Shown: positions 32,861 to 40,986, counted from the first letter of the stretch. The stretch: 64,000 nt of DNA from Microbacterium sp. Root180 (GCF_001428485.1 NZ_LMHS01000003.1:789626-853625); one strand, 5' to 3'. Notes: generated from the sequence alone by a model not told the origin. Numbers and translations: made by a program.

Positions 32861-34069
32861 CGGGTGTCGATGACGATCCATCTCGGACGGAGGCAGGAGC
32901 GCAAGAAGCTCCTGCGCGGCGATCCGCCCGAAGTCGGCAGTGTCCAGGGGCACTCCGGCGTGCACTACGCGGATGTTCTCGGAAAGCCTGGTCACCAGGG
33001 ACTGTACGAGAGCGGCGTCCGCATCGGCATCCGCGAATGCGCCGCCTGCGGCGCCGAGCGATGAGAAGCCCCCCTCCGGCAGGACGACGGTCGTCGGCCC
33101 CGTCGCGGCGGTGAGCTTCTCAGCGAGAATCTCTCCGAGTCTGACGCCGTCCTCGCTGTTGGTCCGGACGAGAGTGTCCAGGGGACCGTGCTGCGACATC
33201 GTGCGCGAACGCAACCGGGCAGGCACCGTATCAGGAGGGCCGAAGTTGGCGATATCGAGCGCACCCACCGACACCACCTGAGGGATGCCGGCGCGTGCGG
33301 CCGCGCCCAGTCGATCCGGCCCGGCGGTGGCCTTGCCTCCGAGGAGCTCATCGGCTAGTTCGGTCGTGGTCAGGTCGAGGACGGCCGCGATACGGCCGTC
33401 CCGGACGAGGCGTTCGACCGTGCGGCCGCCAGCACCGTTCGCATGGAAGGCGACAGGCTCCCATCCAGCGCTCGCCAGAACGCGGGCTGCTTCTGTGGCG
33501 GCCGTCGTGGTGACGCCGAACATCGTGACGGCGACCGTCCGACCGCCCTCGCGAGGCTCGGGCACAGCAGCGGCCGCCGAGACCATCGCCGCGGCCCGGT
33601 CGAGCACCAAGCGGGTCAGTCCATTGAGGCCGGCGAAGTCGACAGGCGAAGGGACGACGATGACGTCACTGCCCGAGGTCGCCTGAGCCGCCACCTCGGC
33701 CATCGTCGTGAGGAGCAGCTTGGGCATCCCGAGCGGCAGAGCGACGAATGCGGGGGCTGCCAGGGCGACGGCACCGGAGCCGCCGACGGCGACGGCCCCC
33801 GTCAGGTCATCCGCCCGCTCGAGAGCCAATCGACGCAGCCCCTCGGCCATCCCTGCCAGCACCGGCGCCCGGTCGGCGCGGTCCCGATCGCCGAGTGTGA
33901 CGTCACCCGCCCGCGCGATCGCCTCTCGCGTCACGTCCGCCACGAGGCCCGGCACTCCCGAAGTGCCCACGTCAACTAGAAGCACCTGCTCGCCACGGGC
34001 AACCAGCACATCGCGGAGATGCGCGAACTCCGCCGCCTTCGTGTCGAAGCTACCTGCCAGCAGAATCAC
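32849..34069 (-). CDS. Tm-1-like ATP-binding (UPF0261) protein
   Basis: This 406-residue protein of the Tm-1-like ATP-binding family is named after a tomato virus-resistance protein. The N-terminus 'VILLAGSFDTKAAEFAHLRDVLVARGEQVLLVDVGTSG' is diagnostic. 'GGSGAVALAAPAFVALPLGMPKLLLTTMAEVA' and 'NGAGGRTVERLVRDGRIAAVLDLTTTELADELLGG' follow in the usual order. AAGGAGG precedes the GTG at 34069. The family's bacterial function is not settled; its constant partner is the PEP hydrolase-like protein, found next in this operon. It is the first gene of the long minus-strand operon, divergent from the VOC gene. Confidence 0.9.
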   Translation of the reverse strand: MILLAGSFDTKAAEFAHLRDVLVARGEQVLLVDVGTSGVPGLVADVTREAIARAGDVTLGDRDRADRAPVLAGMAEGLRRLALERADDLTGAVAVGGSGAVALAAPAFVALPLGMPKLLLTTMAEVAAQATSGSDVIVVPSPVDFAGLNGLTRLVLDRAAAMVSAAAAVPEPREGGRTVAVTMFGVTTTAATEAARVLASAGWEPVAFHANGAGGRTVERLVRDGRIAAVLDLTTTELADELLGGKATAGPDRLGAAARAGIPQVVSVGALDIANFGPPDTVPARLRSRTMSQHGPLDTLVRTNSEDGVRLGEILAEKLTAATGPTTVVLPEGGFSSLGAAGGAFADADADAALVQSLVTRLSENIRVVHAGVPLDTADFGRIAAQELLALLPPSEMDRHRHPHIA

Positions 34070-34078
34070 GTCGCCTCC

Positions 34079-34104
34079 TTGTACGCTTAATGTGTGCAAA
34101 ACAT
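34079..34104 (+). promoter_or_regulatory. Direct-repeat operator, site 6
   Basis: TTGT at 34079 and ATGTGTGC at 34090 have the 11-base step. An inverted ACAT follows at 34101, again one step on. The TTGT overlaps the complement of the Tm-1 ribosome site, so only the second repeat is independent evidence. The site lies between divergent genes and could serve both. Confidence 0.5.
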
Positions 34105-34176
34105 ACCGCAATCGCGGATGGAACGGGCGCCCGGTCCGCGCACCTCTATCCCATGTCAGAGAGAAGGATGATCCGA

Positions 34177-34641
34177 ATGACTCCCGATACCAACGCTCCC
34201 AAGCAGCTCCGGCTGATCATCGAGACAGACGACTTCGACAGCGCGGTGCGCTTCTATCGTGATGCGCTCGGCATGAAGGAGCAGCTGGCCTTCGCGACGG
34301 AGGGCGACGACCGAGTCGCGATCCTCCACGCCGGGATTGCGACGATCGAGCTCGCGACTCCGACTCACGCGAAGAACATCGACGCCGTCGAAGGCGCACC
34401 GCACGCGGCGGGCGTGCTCCGGCTAGCCCTCGAGGTGGGAGACACCGCCGGCGCCGTAGAGACGGCGCTGGAGGAGGGGGCTGAACTCATCGCTGCCCCC
34501 GTTAGGACGCCATTCCAGAGCCTGAATGCCCGGGTGGCCGGGCCGGCCGGCTGGCAGGTGACGTTCTTCCAAGAGCTCGAGTCGATCGAAGAGCGCGCCG
34601 CGCGCGAGGGGTTCACGACGGACGACGCCAGGACGCGCTAG
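34177..34641 (+). CDS. VOC family (glyoxalase/dioxygenase-like) protein
   Basis: This 154-residue protein is of the vicinal oxygen chelate fold with two beta-alpha-beta3 modules: 'LRLIIETDDFDSAVRFYRDALGMKEQLAF' opens the first and 'LEVGDTAGAVETALEEGAELIAAPVRTPFQSLNARVAGPAGWQVTFFQE' forms the second. Members isomerise, cleave or bind small molecules, often with a metal; the terminal Glu ligand is present in 'FFQELE'. Three in-frame ATGs exist; the one at 34177 has GAAGG at nine bases. It is the only plus-strand gene of the catabolic cluster and is divergent from the Tm-1 operon. Confidence 0.82.
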   Translation: MTPDTNAPKQLRLIIETDDFDSAVRFYRDALGMKEQLAFATEGDDRVAILHAGIATIELATPTHAKNIDAVEGAPHAAGVLRLALEVGDTAGAVETALEEGAELIAAPVRTPFQSLNARVAGPAGWQVTFFQELESIEERAAREGFTTDDARTR

Positions 34642-34771
34642 TCCGTGAGGGACTCCAGCGGCTGCCGTTTCCGATACCTTCCGGCGTCATTCGGCTCGCG
34701 CCGTCACGTGCAGACAGGATGTCCGCCAGAGTGCGAGCGCCGCCCTCACGCTCACCCCGCGCCTGGCAACG

Positions 34772-34812
34772 CGGGAACAGCCGCCGCGATGATCTCGCGA
34801 CGGCTGTTCCCG
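34772..34812. terminator. Strong hairpin downstream of the VOC gene
   Basis: CGGGAACAGCCG and CGGCTGTTCCCG form a perfect 12-bp stem with a 17-base loop, followed by TTCT. It stands 130 bases past the VOC stop and probably ends that transcript. Confidence 0.65.
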
Positions 34813-34878
34813 TTCTACCCCACGTTTGTTCCCGCCAAAAGAGAGAAAATAGGGTTTGACCTGGGCTTTTTATGACTG

Positions 34879-34931
34879 CGACGGTGGATTTGAACCCTCG
34901 GGAGGTCTCCACCTGCGGAGAGGTGTTGCAC
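34879..34931 (-). pseudogene. tRNA-Ser 3'-half relic
   Basis: The minus strand carries a T-arm (GGTTCAAATCC) and a degenerate anticodon/variable region similar in order to the intact tRNA-Ser at 35144-35232. No matching 5' acceptor strand or D-arm is present, so it cannot form a full tRNA. It lies downstream of the intact tRNA on the same strand, as attachment-site duplications often do. Confidence 0.55.
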
Positions 34932-35018
34932 CCGGACGGCTGATCGACGCGATTTCCGCGGAAACACCCGGCGCAGTGGTGGCAGGACGCTGTGCCCGCG
35001 CGCGAATCTGGCTCCTAA

Positions 35019-35060
35019 GTGTCCCCCAGGTGTCCCCGCTGGGGGTCCCCTGGGGGACAC
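35019..35060. repeat. Inverted repeat between tRNA-Ser relic and tRNA-Ser
   Basis: GTGTCCCCCAGG and CCTGGGGGACAC are perfect 12-bp complements enclosing an 18-base centre that is itself C-run/G-run symmetrical. No gene is nearby except the tRNA and its relic. It may be a leftover recombination site. Confidence 0.7.
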
Positions 35061-35115
35061 CTGGAGCGCGAACTGAGCGGTTCAACGCCCTCAGAACCGA
35101 CCCGACCAACGCGAA

Positions 35116-35137
35116 AACCCCCGGATAACCGGGGGTT
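35116..35137 (-). terminator. Terminator of tRNA-Ser(GCT)
   Basis: AACCCCCGG and CCGGGGGTT form a 9-bp stem with a 4-base loop directly after the tRNA on the minus strand, followed in that direction by TTTTCG. This is a typical intrinsic terminator. Confidence 0.8.
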
Positions 35138-35143
35138 CTTCCG

Positions 35144-35232
35144 CGGAGACGGAGGGATTTGAACCCTCGGTCCCCGTGAGGGGACTCCACCTTAGCAGGG
35201 TGGTGCACTAGGCCGAACTATGCGACGTCTCC
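35144..35232 (-). tRNA. tRNA-Ser (GCT)
   Basis: This is a class II tRNA with acceptor GGAGACG/CGTCTCC, anticodon loop CTGCTAA (anticodon GCT), a long variable arm (GTCCCCTCACGGGGAC) and T-arm GAGGGTTCAAATCCCTC. The discriminator is G, as in serine tRNAs; CCA is not encoded. Confidence 0.95.
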
Positions 35233-35303
35233 AGGCGCCCGACGGCCGAAACCGGCGGATGCACCCAGCAATCATAACCGCTCGCCGCGGCCGATTCGAA
35301 CCG

Positions 35304-36593
35304 TCAGCCCCCGGGGACCGTGCACGTGGTCTGCGCCGCGGTCTGGCCGGCGATGCCCGAGGGCAGGTCGACCCGCTCCTCGGCGGCGGGGGTCTCGGCC
35401 GGTGCTGCCGAGCCGGTCGGGTCGGGGGTCGGCGTCGCCGACGGGGCCGGCTTCGCGGCCTCTCCCGTCACCTCGACTCCGTAGCCCTGGCTCGCCTCGC
35501 CGGTGAGGGCGATCGGCTTGTTCTCACGCAAGGCAGTGAAGAGCACGTCCGCCGTCTCGGTCACGGGGATGACCCGGCTGTAGCCGTCGGCGTACGCCGT
35601 CGGGTACTGCACGAAGACGATGTCCTCGTACGGCACGTCCTTGACCGCCATCGCAATCTGCACCATGAGTGTGGGGTTCGCGAGCGACTGACTCAGGATC
35701 AGCTGCTTCTGCTGCACCTGGTTGATCGCGGTCGTCGCGAGGTTGAGCAGCACGCTCGGATCGGCGAGCACGGAGTTGGACTGCAGCTTGCGTACGAGCG
35801 ACGACATGAACTGCTGCTGGTTCGAGATGCGTCCGAGGTCCGACCCGTCGCCGATGCCGTGGCGCATGCGCAGGAACTGCAGCGCCGCCACACCCGCGAG
35901 GTTGTGTTTCCCGGCGGTGAGCGTAAGACCGGTGTGCGGATCGTGGACGTCCCCCGAGACGCACACGTCGACGCCGCCGATGGCGTCGGACATGTTGATC
36001 ACGCCTGTCCAGCGGATGGCCGCGGCGAAGTCGATGTCGTCGCCGATGAGCTCCTCGACGGTGAGCACCGTGCAGGCCAGGCCGCCGTACTGGTACGACG
36101 CGTTGAGCATCTGCGCGCTCATGGCGGAGTAGCTTCCGCCGTCCTCGGAGGGGCACGACGGGATGGGCACGACCATGTCACGCGGGAACGAGACGACGGT
36201 CACACGCCGGGGCTCGTCCGAGATGTGGACGAGCATCGTGACGTCGTTGCGCTCCCCCGCGGTGTCACCGTTCTGGCACGCGCCCGACAGCGCGGCGTTG
36301 GCACCCTCGCAGGAGTCGGTGCCGACCATGAGCAGGTTCACGCCACCCTCGATGGCGCCCAGCGACGGCGGCAGCGCCTCGCCCTCCTCACCGAGGACGA
36401 TGGCGTTCGCGGACAGGGAGTTGGCGGCATCCCACACGTTGAACGCCACGAGACCGACGGCACTCGCGCCGACGACGCCGAACGCCACGGCGGCCATCGC
36501 GATGAACGCGAGGATCGGATGCCGCTCCCGCTGCACCGCGTGACGCGCCAGTGGCGCGCGGCCCTCGCGAGAGGGTCCCGTGCCCGCCGCCAT
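35304..36593 (-). CDS. LCP family (LytR-CpsA-Psr) cell-wall ligase
   Basis: This 429-residue protein has a cytoplasmic N-terminus, one membrane helix (about residues 28-50, 'ILAFIAMAAVAFGVVGASAVGLVAF') and an extracellular LCP domain. Motifs are 'GGVNLLMVGTDSCEG', 'RNDVTMLVHISDEPRRVTVVSFPRDMVVPIPSC', 'INMSDAIGGVDVCV' and 'LRMRHGIGDGSDLGRISNQQQFMSSL'. The Arg and Asp residues bind the polyprenyl pyrophosphate. LCP enzymes attach secondary polymers to peptidoglycan. A Pro/Thr-rich C-terminal tail follows. Its ATG overlaps the stop of the paralogous LCP gene (TGATG), so both are one operon. Confidence 0.93.
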   Translation of the reverse strand: MAAGTGPSREGRAPLARHAVQRERHPILAFIAMAAVAFGVVGASAVGLVAFNVWDAANSLSANAIVLGEEGEALPPSLGAIEGGVNLLMVGTDSCEGANAALSGACQNGDTAGERNDVTMLVHISDEPRRVTVVSFPRDMVVPIPSCPSEDGGSYSAMSAQMLNASYQYGGLACTVLTVEELIGDDIDFAAAIRWTGVINMSDAIGGVDVCVSGDVHDPHTGLTLTAGKHNLAGVAALQFLRMRHGIGDGSDLGRISNQQQFMSSLVRKLQSNSVLADPSVLLNLATTAINQVQQKQLILSQSLANPTLMVQIAMAVKDVPYEDIVFVQYPTAYADGYSRVIPVTETADVLFTALRENKPIALTGEASQGYGVEVTGEAAKPAPSATPTPDPTGSAAPAETPAAEERVDLPSGIAGQTAAQTTCTVPGG

Positions 36594-37870
36594 CAGCCGT
36601 TCGCCCGCAGGTTGCCGGCCGAACACGTCTGGTCCGCGCCCGAGGTTCCCGAGATCGACCCCGGAAGATCGACGGCCGCCTCGGTCGGCGCCGGCGTGCC
36701 CGACGCCGTCGGCGCGGGAGTCGCGGCCGGGGTCTGTGCCGGATCGGGCTCGACCGCGATGACCCCGCCACCGGCGTTCGGATCGTTCGTGACGTTGATC
36801 GCCTTGTTCTCGGCGAGCAGCTGCCACAGCGTGTCGGCGCTGCCGTAATCGGGAACGACGCGGTTGATGTCGTCGGGGTCGGTGTTGACCGGGTACTGCA
36901 AAAACACGATCTCCTCGAGCGGCACGTTCTTCACCGCCAGCGCGATCTGCACCATCGTCGTCGGATTCGCGAGCGACTGGCTGGGCGTGATGTTGTCGAC
37001 GGCCGTCGTGGCGAGCTTGTACAGCGTCGCGGGGTTCGACAGGACGTCTTCACTGGTGAGCTTGCGGGCCAGGCTCGACATGTACTGCTGCTGGTTGCTG
37101 ATGCGCGCGAGGTCGCTGCCGTTCTGGAGACCGTGGCGTGTGCGCAGGAACTGGAGAGCCTCGACGCCCTTCACGTTGCGGATTCCGGCCGGCCAGTCGA
37201 TGGCCGTGTAGTAGTCGCGGATGCCGCCGTTGCCGATGCAGACGTCCACGCCGCCGATGGCGTCGGTGATGTTGATGACGTTGCCGAAGCTGACCTTCGC
37301 CGCGAACGGGATGTTCATGCCGCTCAGCTCCGAGATGGTCTTGGTGACGCACGACAGCCCGCCGTAGGACCATGCCGAGTTGAGCTGCTGCTTGGACATC
37401 GCCGAACTCACCGAGCCGTCCTCGCGCGTGCACGACGGGATCGGCGCCATCAGATCGCGGGGGAACGAGATCACCGTGACGCGTCGAGGATTGTCGGAGA
37501 TGTGCAGCAGCATGTTGACGTCGTTGAGCTGCCCACCCGAGTCGGCGCCGGTGCAGCGGTCGCCGAAGATGCTGGCGTACTCGGGCTCGCACTCGTCAGT
37601 GCCGACCAGCAGCACGTTGACGCCGCCTTCAATGGCGCCGATGTCGGGCGGAACCGGCTCCTGGCCCTCGAGGGCGACGGAGTTCTCGGCGATGCTCGTC
37701 GTGAGGTCTATCGCGGCATAGGCGGCGACGCCCGCGCCCGAGACGAGGACGACGGCGACGATCACGCCGAGGACCTTCATGATCAGCGAGAAGGGATGCG
37801 GCGACGAGAGCTCACCGTGCCGTGCGACGGTGCGACGGCCGCGCTTGGCGGGCTTGGTCGTCTCAGCCAC
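36593..37870 (-). CDS. LCP family (LytR-CpsA-Psr) cell-wall ligase
   Basis: This 425-residue paralogue of the next gene has the same layout: a short basic N-terminus, a membrane helix near residues 28-52 ('SLIMKVLGVIVAVVLVSGAGVAAYAA') and an LCP domain with 'GGVNVLLVGTDECEPE', 'LNDVNMLLHISDNPRRVTVISFPRDLMAPIPSC' and 'LRTRHGLQNGSDLARISNQQQYMSSL'. The tail is Pro/Thr-rich with a Cys near the end (QTCSAG), as in its partner (QTTCTV). AGAGGA precedes the GTG at 37870. The promoter must lie in the 53 bases before tRNA-Ser(TGA). Confidence 0.93.
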   Translation of the reverse strand: MAETTKPAKRGRRTVARHGELSSPHPFSLIMKVLGVIVAVVLVSGAGVAAYAAIDLTTSIAENSVALEGQEPVPPDIGAIEGGVNVLLVGTDECEPEYASIFGDRCTGADSGGQLNDVNMLLHISDNPRRVTVISFPRDLMAPIPSCTREDGSVSSAMSKQQLNSAWSYGGLSCVTKTISELSGMNIPFAAKVSFGNVINITDAIGGVDVCIGNGGIRDYYTAIDWPAGIRNVKGVEALQFLRTRHGLQNGSDLARISNQQQYMSSLARKLTSEDVLSNPATLYKLATTAVDNITPSQSLANPTTMVQIALAVKNVPLEEIVFLQYPVNTDPDDINRVVPDYGSADTLWQLLAENKAINVTNDPNAGGGVIAVEPDPAQTPAATPAPTASGTPAPTEAAVDLPGSISGTSGADQTCSAGNLRANG

Positions 37871-37923
37871 TCGGGTTCCTCTCGGGGTGCTCGCTCACGG
37901 TTCGCCCCCCGGCCAGCCTTCTG

Positions 37924-38008
37924 CGGAGGGTGTGGGATTCGAACCCACGGGACATTGCTGCCCACTGGTTTTCAAGACCAGGTCCATCGGCCGCTCGGAC
38001 AACCCTCC
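37924..38008 (-). tRNA. tRNA-Ser (TGA)
   Basis: This is a class II tRNA with acceptor GGAGGGT/ACACCCTCC-type pairing, anticodon stem CTGGT/ACCAG with loop CTTGAAA (anticodon TGA), a long variable arm and T-arm GTGGGTTCGAATCCCAC. The discriminator is G. It stands between the LCP operon and the protease operon. Confidence 0.94.
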
Positions 38009-38290
38009 CGACAGATCACCCCGGGTGGAGGCATCCGTCGAACAGGCGTCGAGTCTAGCCGACAGCACTGTCGAGCCATTCTTCCAGGCACGCCTGTGCA
38101 AGCTCTGAAAGGCGCTCCGGATGCCGCCATCCCGCCTCCGGCATCCCTCTCGCGGGTTTGGGGCGAACATCGTCCGTTGGGGCGCCCGATACCCGCCCCA
38201 ACGGAAGGATCGCGCCCCGAATCCGGGTCCGCGGTGTGCCGGACGCCTTCCCTGCGCGGACGGGGTGCCCGACGGGCTGCGCGGCGCGGC
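38009..38290. other. Intergenic region between the protease operon and tRNA-Ser
   Basis: No gene is seen. The region holds an inverted repeat, CCGTTGGGGCG at 38174-38184 and CGCCCCAACGG at 38194-38204, followed by AAGGA, and a smaller GGATGCCG/CGGCATCC pair near 38117-38145. Either could terminate the hydrolase transcript on the minus strand. Confidence 0.6.
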
Positions 38291-39202
38291 CTACGGCGCG
38301 GTCAGCGCCTGGTACACCCATTCCGCGACGGCGGGATCGCCGAGATATCCGCGGATGCCGTGATGGTCGTCGAACTCGTTGTCCACGCCGCCGTTGTTCT
38401 TGACGGCCGGATCCACGGCGAACCACGGCGCAGACAGCGGTCGCAGCGCGACGACGTCCGCCGGGTCGTACGCGTTCATCCATTCGCCGACGGCGGCCGG
38501 GTGGCGAGTGGCGCCGAGACTGCCATTGATCGCCCGGATGCCGAGTGGCGACCCGACGGTGATCAGCCGCGGCACCTTCCACGCCGACTCACGCGCGCGT
38601 TCGCTGATCAGCCGGTAGGCCACGACACTCCCGAGCGAGTGAGCGACGACGACGTTCTCGCGGTCGGAGGACATCGCCTCGCTGACCCCGTCGTCGATCC
38701 TCTCCGCGATCCGGCCGTTGTGCAGGTACACGTACACGTCGTGCGTGACCGCCGAGATGAGGGCGCCGCCCAGGCCGGGCAGATACTCGTTGATCGCCCG
38801 CAGAAGCGCGAGCACCGGCGCGGAGTTCTGGATGCCCATCTCCACCAGCTCGGCTTGATTGACCTCGCGAACCTGTTCGTCGGTCACGCCGGCCTGATCC
38901 TTCACCTCCCGCAGCACAGCCTCGAGGAAGCGCCGTTCCCGGTCGTCCTCCTCGGTTCCCATGACGATGACGTTGGCGAGGTCATCACCGGAGCGCCCCT
39001 CGATCATCCCGATCAGGGTGTCCCCGTAGAAGGGGAAGCGGATGTCCGTCTCGTCGATGGGGAGTTCTCGACCGGCTTTCCGGAGTCCCTCGCGCAGCGC
39101 GTCCACCCACTCCTTCTTCGCCGCGACAGGATCCCTGCCCTGCTGGCTGCGGCCGTGCACGAAGACGAGCTGCCTCTTCTTCTCGTTCACCACTGGCACC
39201 AT
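38291..39202 (-). CDS. Alpha/beta hydrolase (lipase-like), last gene of the protease operon
   Basis: This 303-residue protein has an alpha/beta-hydrolase core: oxyanion segment 'QLVFVHGRSQQG' (residues 11-22), nucleophile elbow 'VVVAHSLGSVVAYRL' with Ser189, acid in 'NAYDPADVVALRPL' and His in 'DDHHGIRGYLGDP'. A 130-residue helical insert between strands is unusual and may be a lid or partner-binding part. It has no signal peptide, so it acts in the cytoplasm. The ATG at 39202 follows AGAGGG and lies 35 bases after the caspase-like gene. In context it may be the effector, for example a lipase released by proteolysis; that is inference. Confidence 0.75.
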   Translation of the reverse strand: MVPVVNEKKRQLVFVHGRSQQGRDPVAAKKEWVDALREGLRKAGRELPIDETDIRFPFYGDTLIGMIEGRSGDDLANVIVMGTEEDDRERRFLEAVLREVKDQAGVTDEQVREVNQAELVEMGIQNSAPVLALLRAINEYLPGLGGALISAVTHDVYVYLHNGRIAERIDDGVSEAMSSDRENVVVAHSLGSVVAYRLISERARESAWKVPRLITVGSPLGIRAINGSLGATRHPAAVGEWMNAYDPADVVALRPLSAPWFAVDPAVKNNGGVDNEFDDHHGIRGYLGDPAVAEWVYQALTAP

Positions 39203-39237
39203 GCGATGATCCCTCTTTCCGTTTCTCGACGGCCCGT

Positions 39238-40986
39238 TCAGGCCCTGCCGAACGCTCGACGCGCGATCTCGACGCCCTGCTCGTCGAGTTGGGTCCACAC
39301 GGAAGCGGTGAGGTGCGACTCGAGCGCAGCGAGATCCGGGTCGAGCGACACGTTGCGGGCTCCGAGCATCGACCAGTGCCGCGTCAACAGTGGCGCCGCG
39401 GGGATCACTCCCTCACGGTCGCCGGGGACCGTGCCGTCGAGCGCACCCGTGAGCAGCGCGAGGTCGAACAGCTGCACCCCGAGTGCGCGCTGGACCTGCA
39501 CGGCGGCCTCGGCGACGAGGTCACGCCGTCGAAGCGCCGAGAACGCGGTCGCCGCGAGGAGCGCGAGGATCGGGTCGAGACCGTCCTCGTCCAGGGCGGC
39601 GGCGGCGAGTGCGTCGACCTCGTCCGCATCGAGTTCGAGGGCGTCCACCCGGGAGGCCGCCGCCAGGAGGCCGCGCAACTGCTCGTTGCGGAAGGACGGG
39701 CGCGCGCTGCGCGACCCGACCGCCACGTCGCGCAGCTCCCCCTCGACGAAGGCGGCCCGGGTGAGGCATCGCTCGACGATCGGCAGGATGACGCCGCGTC
39801 CGTCGTCGGTCACGGCGAAGACCGAGCCCGCGGCCGCTCGCTCCAGCTTCAGCAGCGCGCCGCGCGAGCCGGGGTCGAGCACCGCGGCGTCGGGAGAGAT
39901 CGCCTCCGTGAGCGTCGCCCCCTCCAGGCTGAGGACGGCCTCGACGGGAGCGACGAGCCCGTCGGCCTGGCCCGCCCCGTTCGGTGCGGCGACCACCAGC
40001 ACGCCGTCGGCGAGCTCGCCCACGCCGTCCGCGCCCGGCATCCCGGCTTCGTCGACGGACAGTTCACGCCGCCGCAGAGAGCGGAGCTGCTCGCCCACCG
40101 AATCATGGGCCGCGACCTCGCCGGTGTACGCACCGTCGTCCTCGTCCCCGCCGGCACCGGGCATGCCTCCGGGCGACTGTTCCCCGCCGCCGTGCCACTC
40201 GAACCGGGCGATCCAGGACTCCTCGGACTCCGGCCGCACCACGGGATTCTGGAAGACGGCGGCATCCACCTGCAGCTCGTCGAGCTTCTTCCCGACGAGG
40301 CGCTTGAGCCGCGCGGTGTGACTGCGTCGCGCGCGGACGAAGGCGAATCCCTCCTCTCCCGCGCCGCCTCGCTCGAGGAGCGCGGGCTCCTTGCCGGACA
40401 GCACCGACACCATCACCTCGGTGAAGACGCCGCGGTACCGCGGGTCGGCGGCTCCGGGGGCCTTGACCTGGTGCGCTGCGTACCCGAGCTCGGCGCCGAA
40501 GAAGATCGCGACCGGGCTCTCTCCCCCGGCCGGTCCCGCGTTGGGGAACACCTCGCTGCCGGTGACGTTCGACATCTCGATTCCGCTGCCGCCGGTGCGG
40601 CAGGCATCCGCGATGAAGACGACCTCCGAGACCCCGGCCATACGTGCGAGCTCGACGGTCCCGTGCAGGTTGATGGCCGCCTGCGGGTCGTCGGGCGCGT
40701 CGGACAGCAGCCAGTACTCGCTGTAGCGCTGATAGACGCCGTGCCCCGCGAAGTACACGATGAGCTGCCCGATCGTGCCGCGGTCGCACAGAGTCTTGAT
40801 GGCCTTCCTCACGTCGGCGGCCGTGACGACGCCACCATCGATGTCCGTCACCCTGATCACCGACTCGCGGGTCATCTCCTGCGCGAGCGCCCATTCCTCC
40901 ATCGCGTCGATGCAGTCGCCGACGGCGGGCAGGTGGTCCAGCCCACCGCTCCTGCTCACCCCGATCAGGACTGCTGCGCGTTCCAT
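39238..40986 (-). CDS. Caspase-like (C14 family) protease with long C-terminal extension
   Basis: This 582-residue protein has an N-terminal caspase fold. The catalytic His is His82 in 'LIVYFAGHGVYQ' and the catalytic Cys is Cys129 in 'EVVFIADACRTGG'; both are intact. 'GVFTEVMVSVLSG' completes the fold near residue 200. The remaining 370 residues are acidic and helical, with 'WIARFEWHGGGEQSPGG' and a repeat-like C-terminus, and I recognise no family in them. Bacterial caspases act in programmed death and in activation of partner effectors. The ATG lies inside the end of the large upstream gene, with a 22-base overlap, so the two are translationally coupled. Confidence 0.88.
   Translation of the reverse strand: MERAAVLIGVSRSGGLDHLPAVGDCIDAMEEWALAQEMTRESVIRVTDIDGGVVTAADVRKAIKTLCDRGTIGQLIVYFAGHGVYQRYSEYWLLSDAPDDPQAAINLHGTVELARMAGVSEVVFIADACRTGGSGIEMSNVTGSEVFPNAGPAGGESPVAIFFGAELGYAAHQVKAPGAADPRYRGVFTEVMVSVLSGKEPALLERGGAGEEGFAFVRARRSHTARLKRLVGKKLDELQVDAAVFQNPVVRPESEESWIARFEWHGGGEQSPGGMPGAGGDEDDGAYTGEVAAHDSVGEQLRSLRRRELSVDEAGMPGADGVGELADGVLVVAAPNGAGQADGLVAPVEAVLSLEGATLTEAISPDAAVLDPGSRGALLKLERAAAGSVFAVTDDGRGVILPIVERCLTRAAFVEGELRDVAVGSRSARPSFRNEQLRGLLAAASRVDALELDADEVDALAAAALDEDGLDPILALLAATAFSALRRRDLVAEAAVQVQRALGVQLFDLALLTGALDGTVPGDREGVIPAAPLLTRHWSMLGARNVSLDPDLAALESHLTASVWTQLDEQGVEIARRAFGRA

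Noticed and set aside
32849-34111. Upstream extension of the Tm-1-like gene to 34111
   Set aside because: The extension crosses a direct-repeat operator, whereas the GTG at 34069 has AAGGAGG at the proper distance and matches the family N-terminus.
34879-34931. Second functional tRNA-Ser
   Set aside because: There is no matching 5' acceptor strand or D-arm; only the T-arm and part of the middle are recognisable.
36551-40321. Open plus-strand frame of over 1200 codons
   Set aside because: It runs antisense to the LCP, tRNA-Ser, hydrolase and caspase genes. Its product is Arg/Gly/Asp-rich without any fold, a usual shadow in high-GC DNA.
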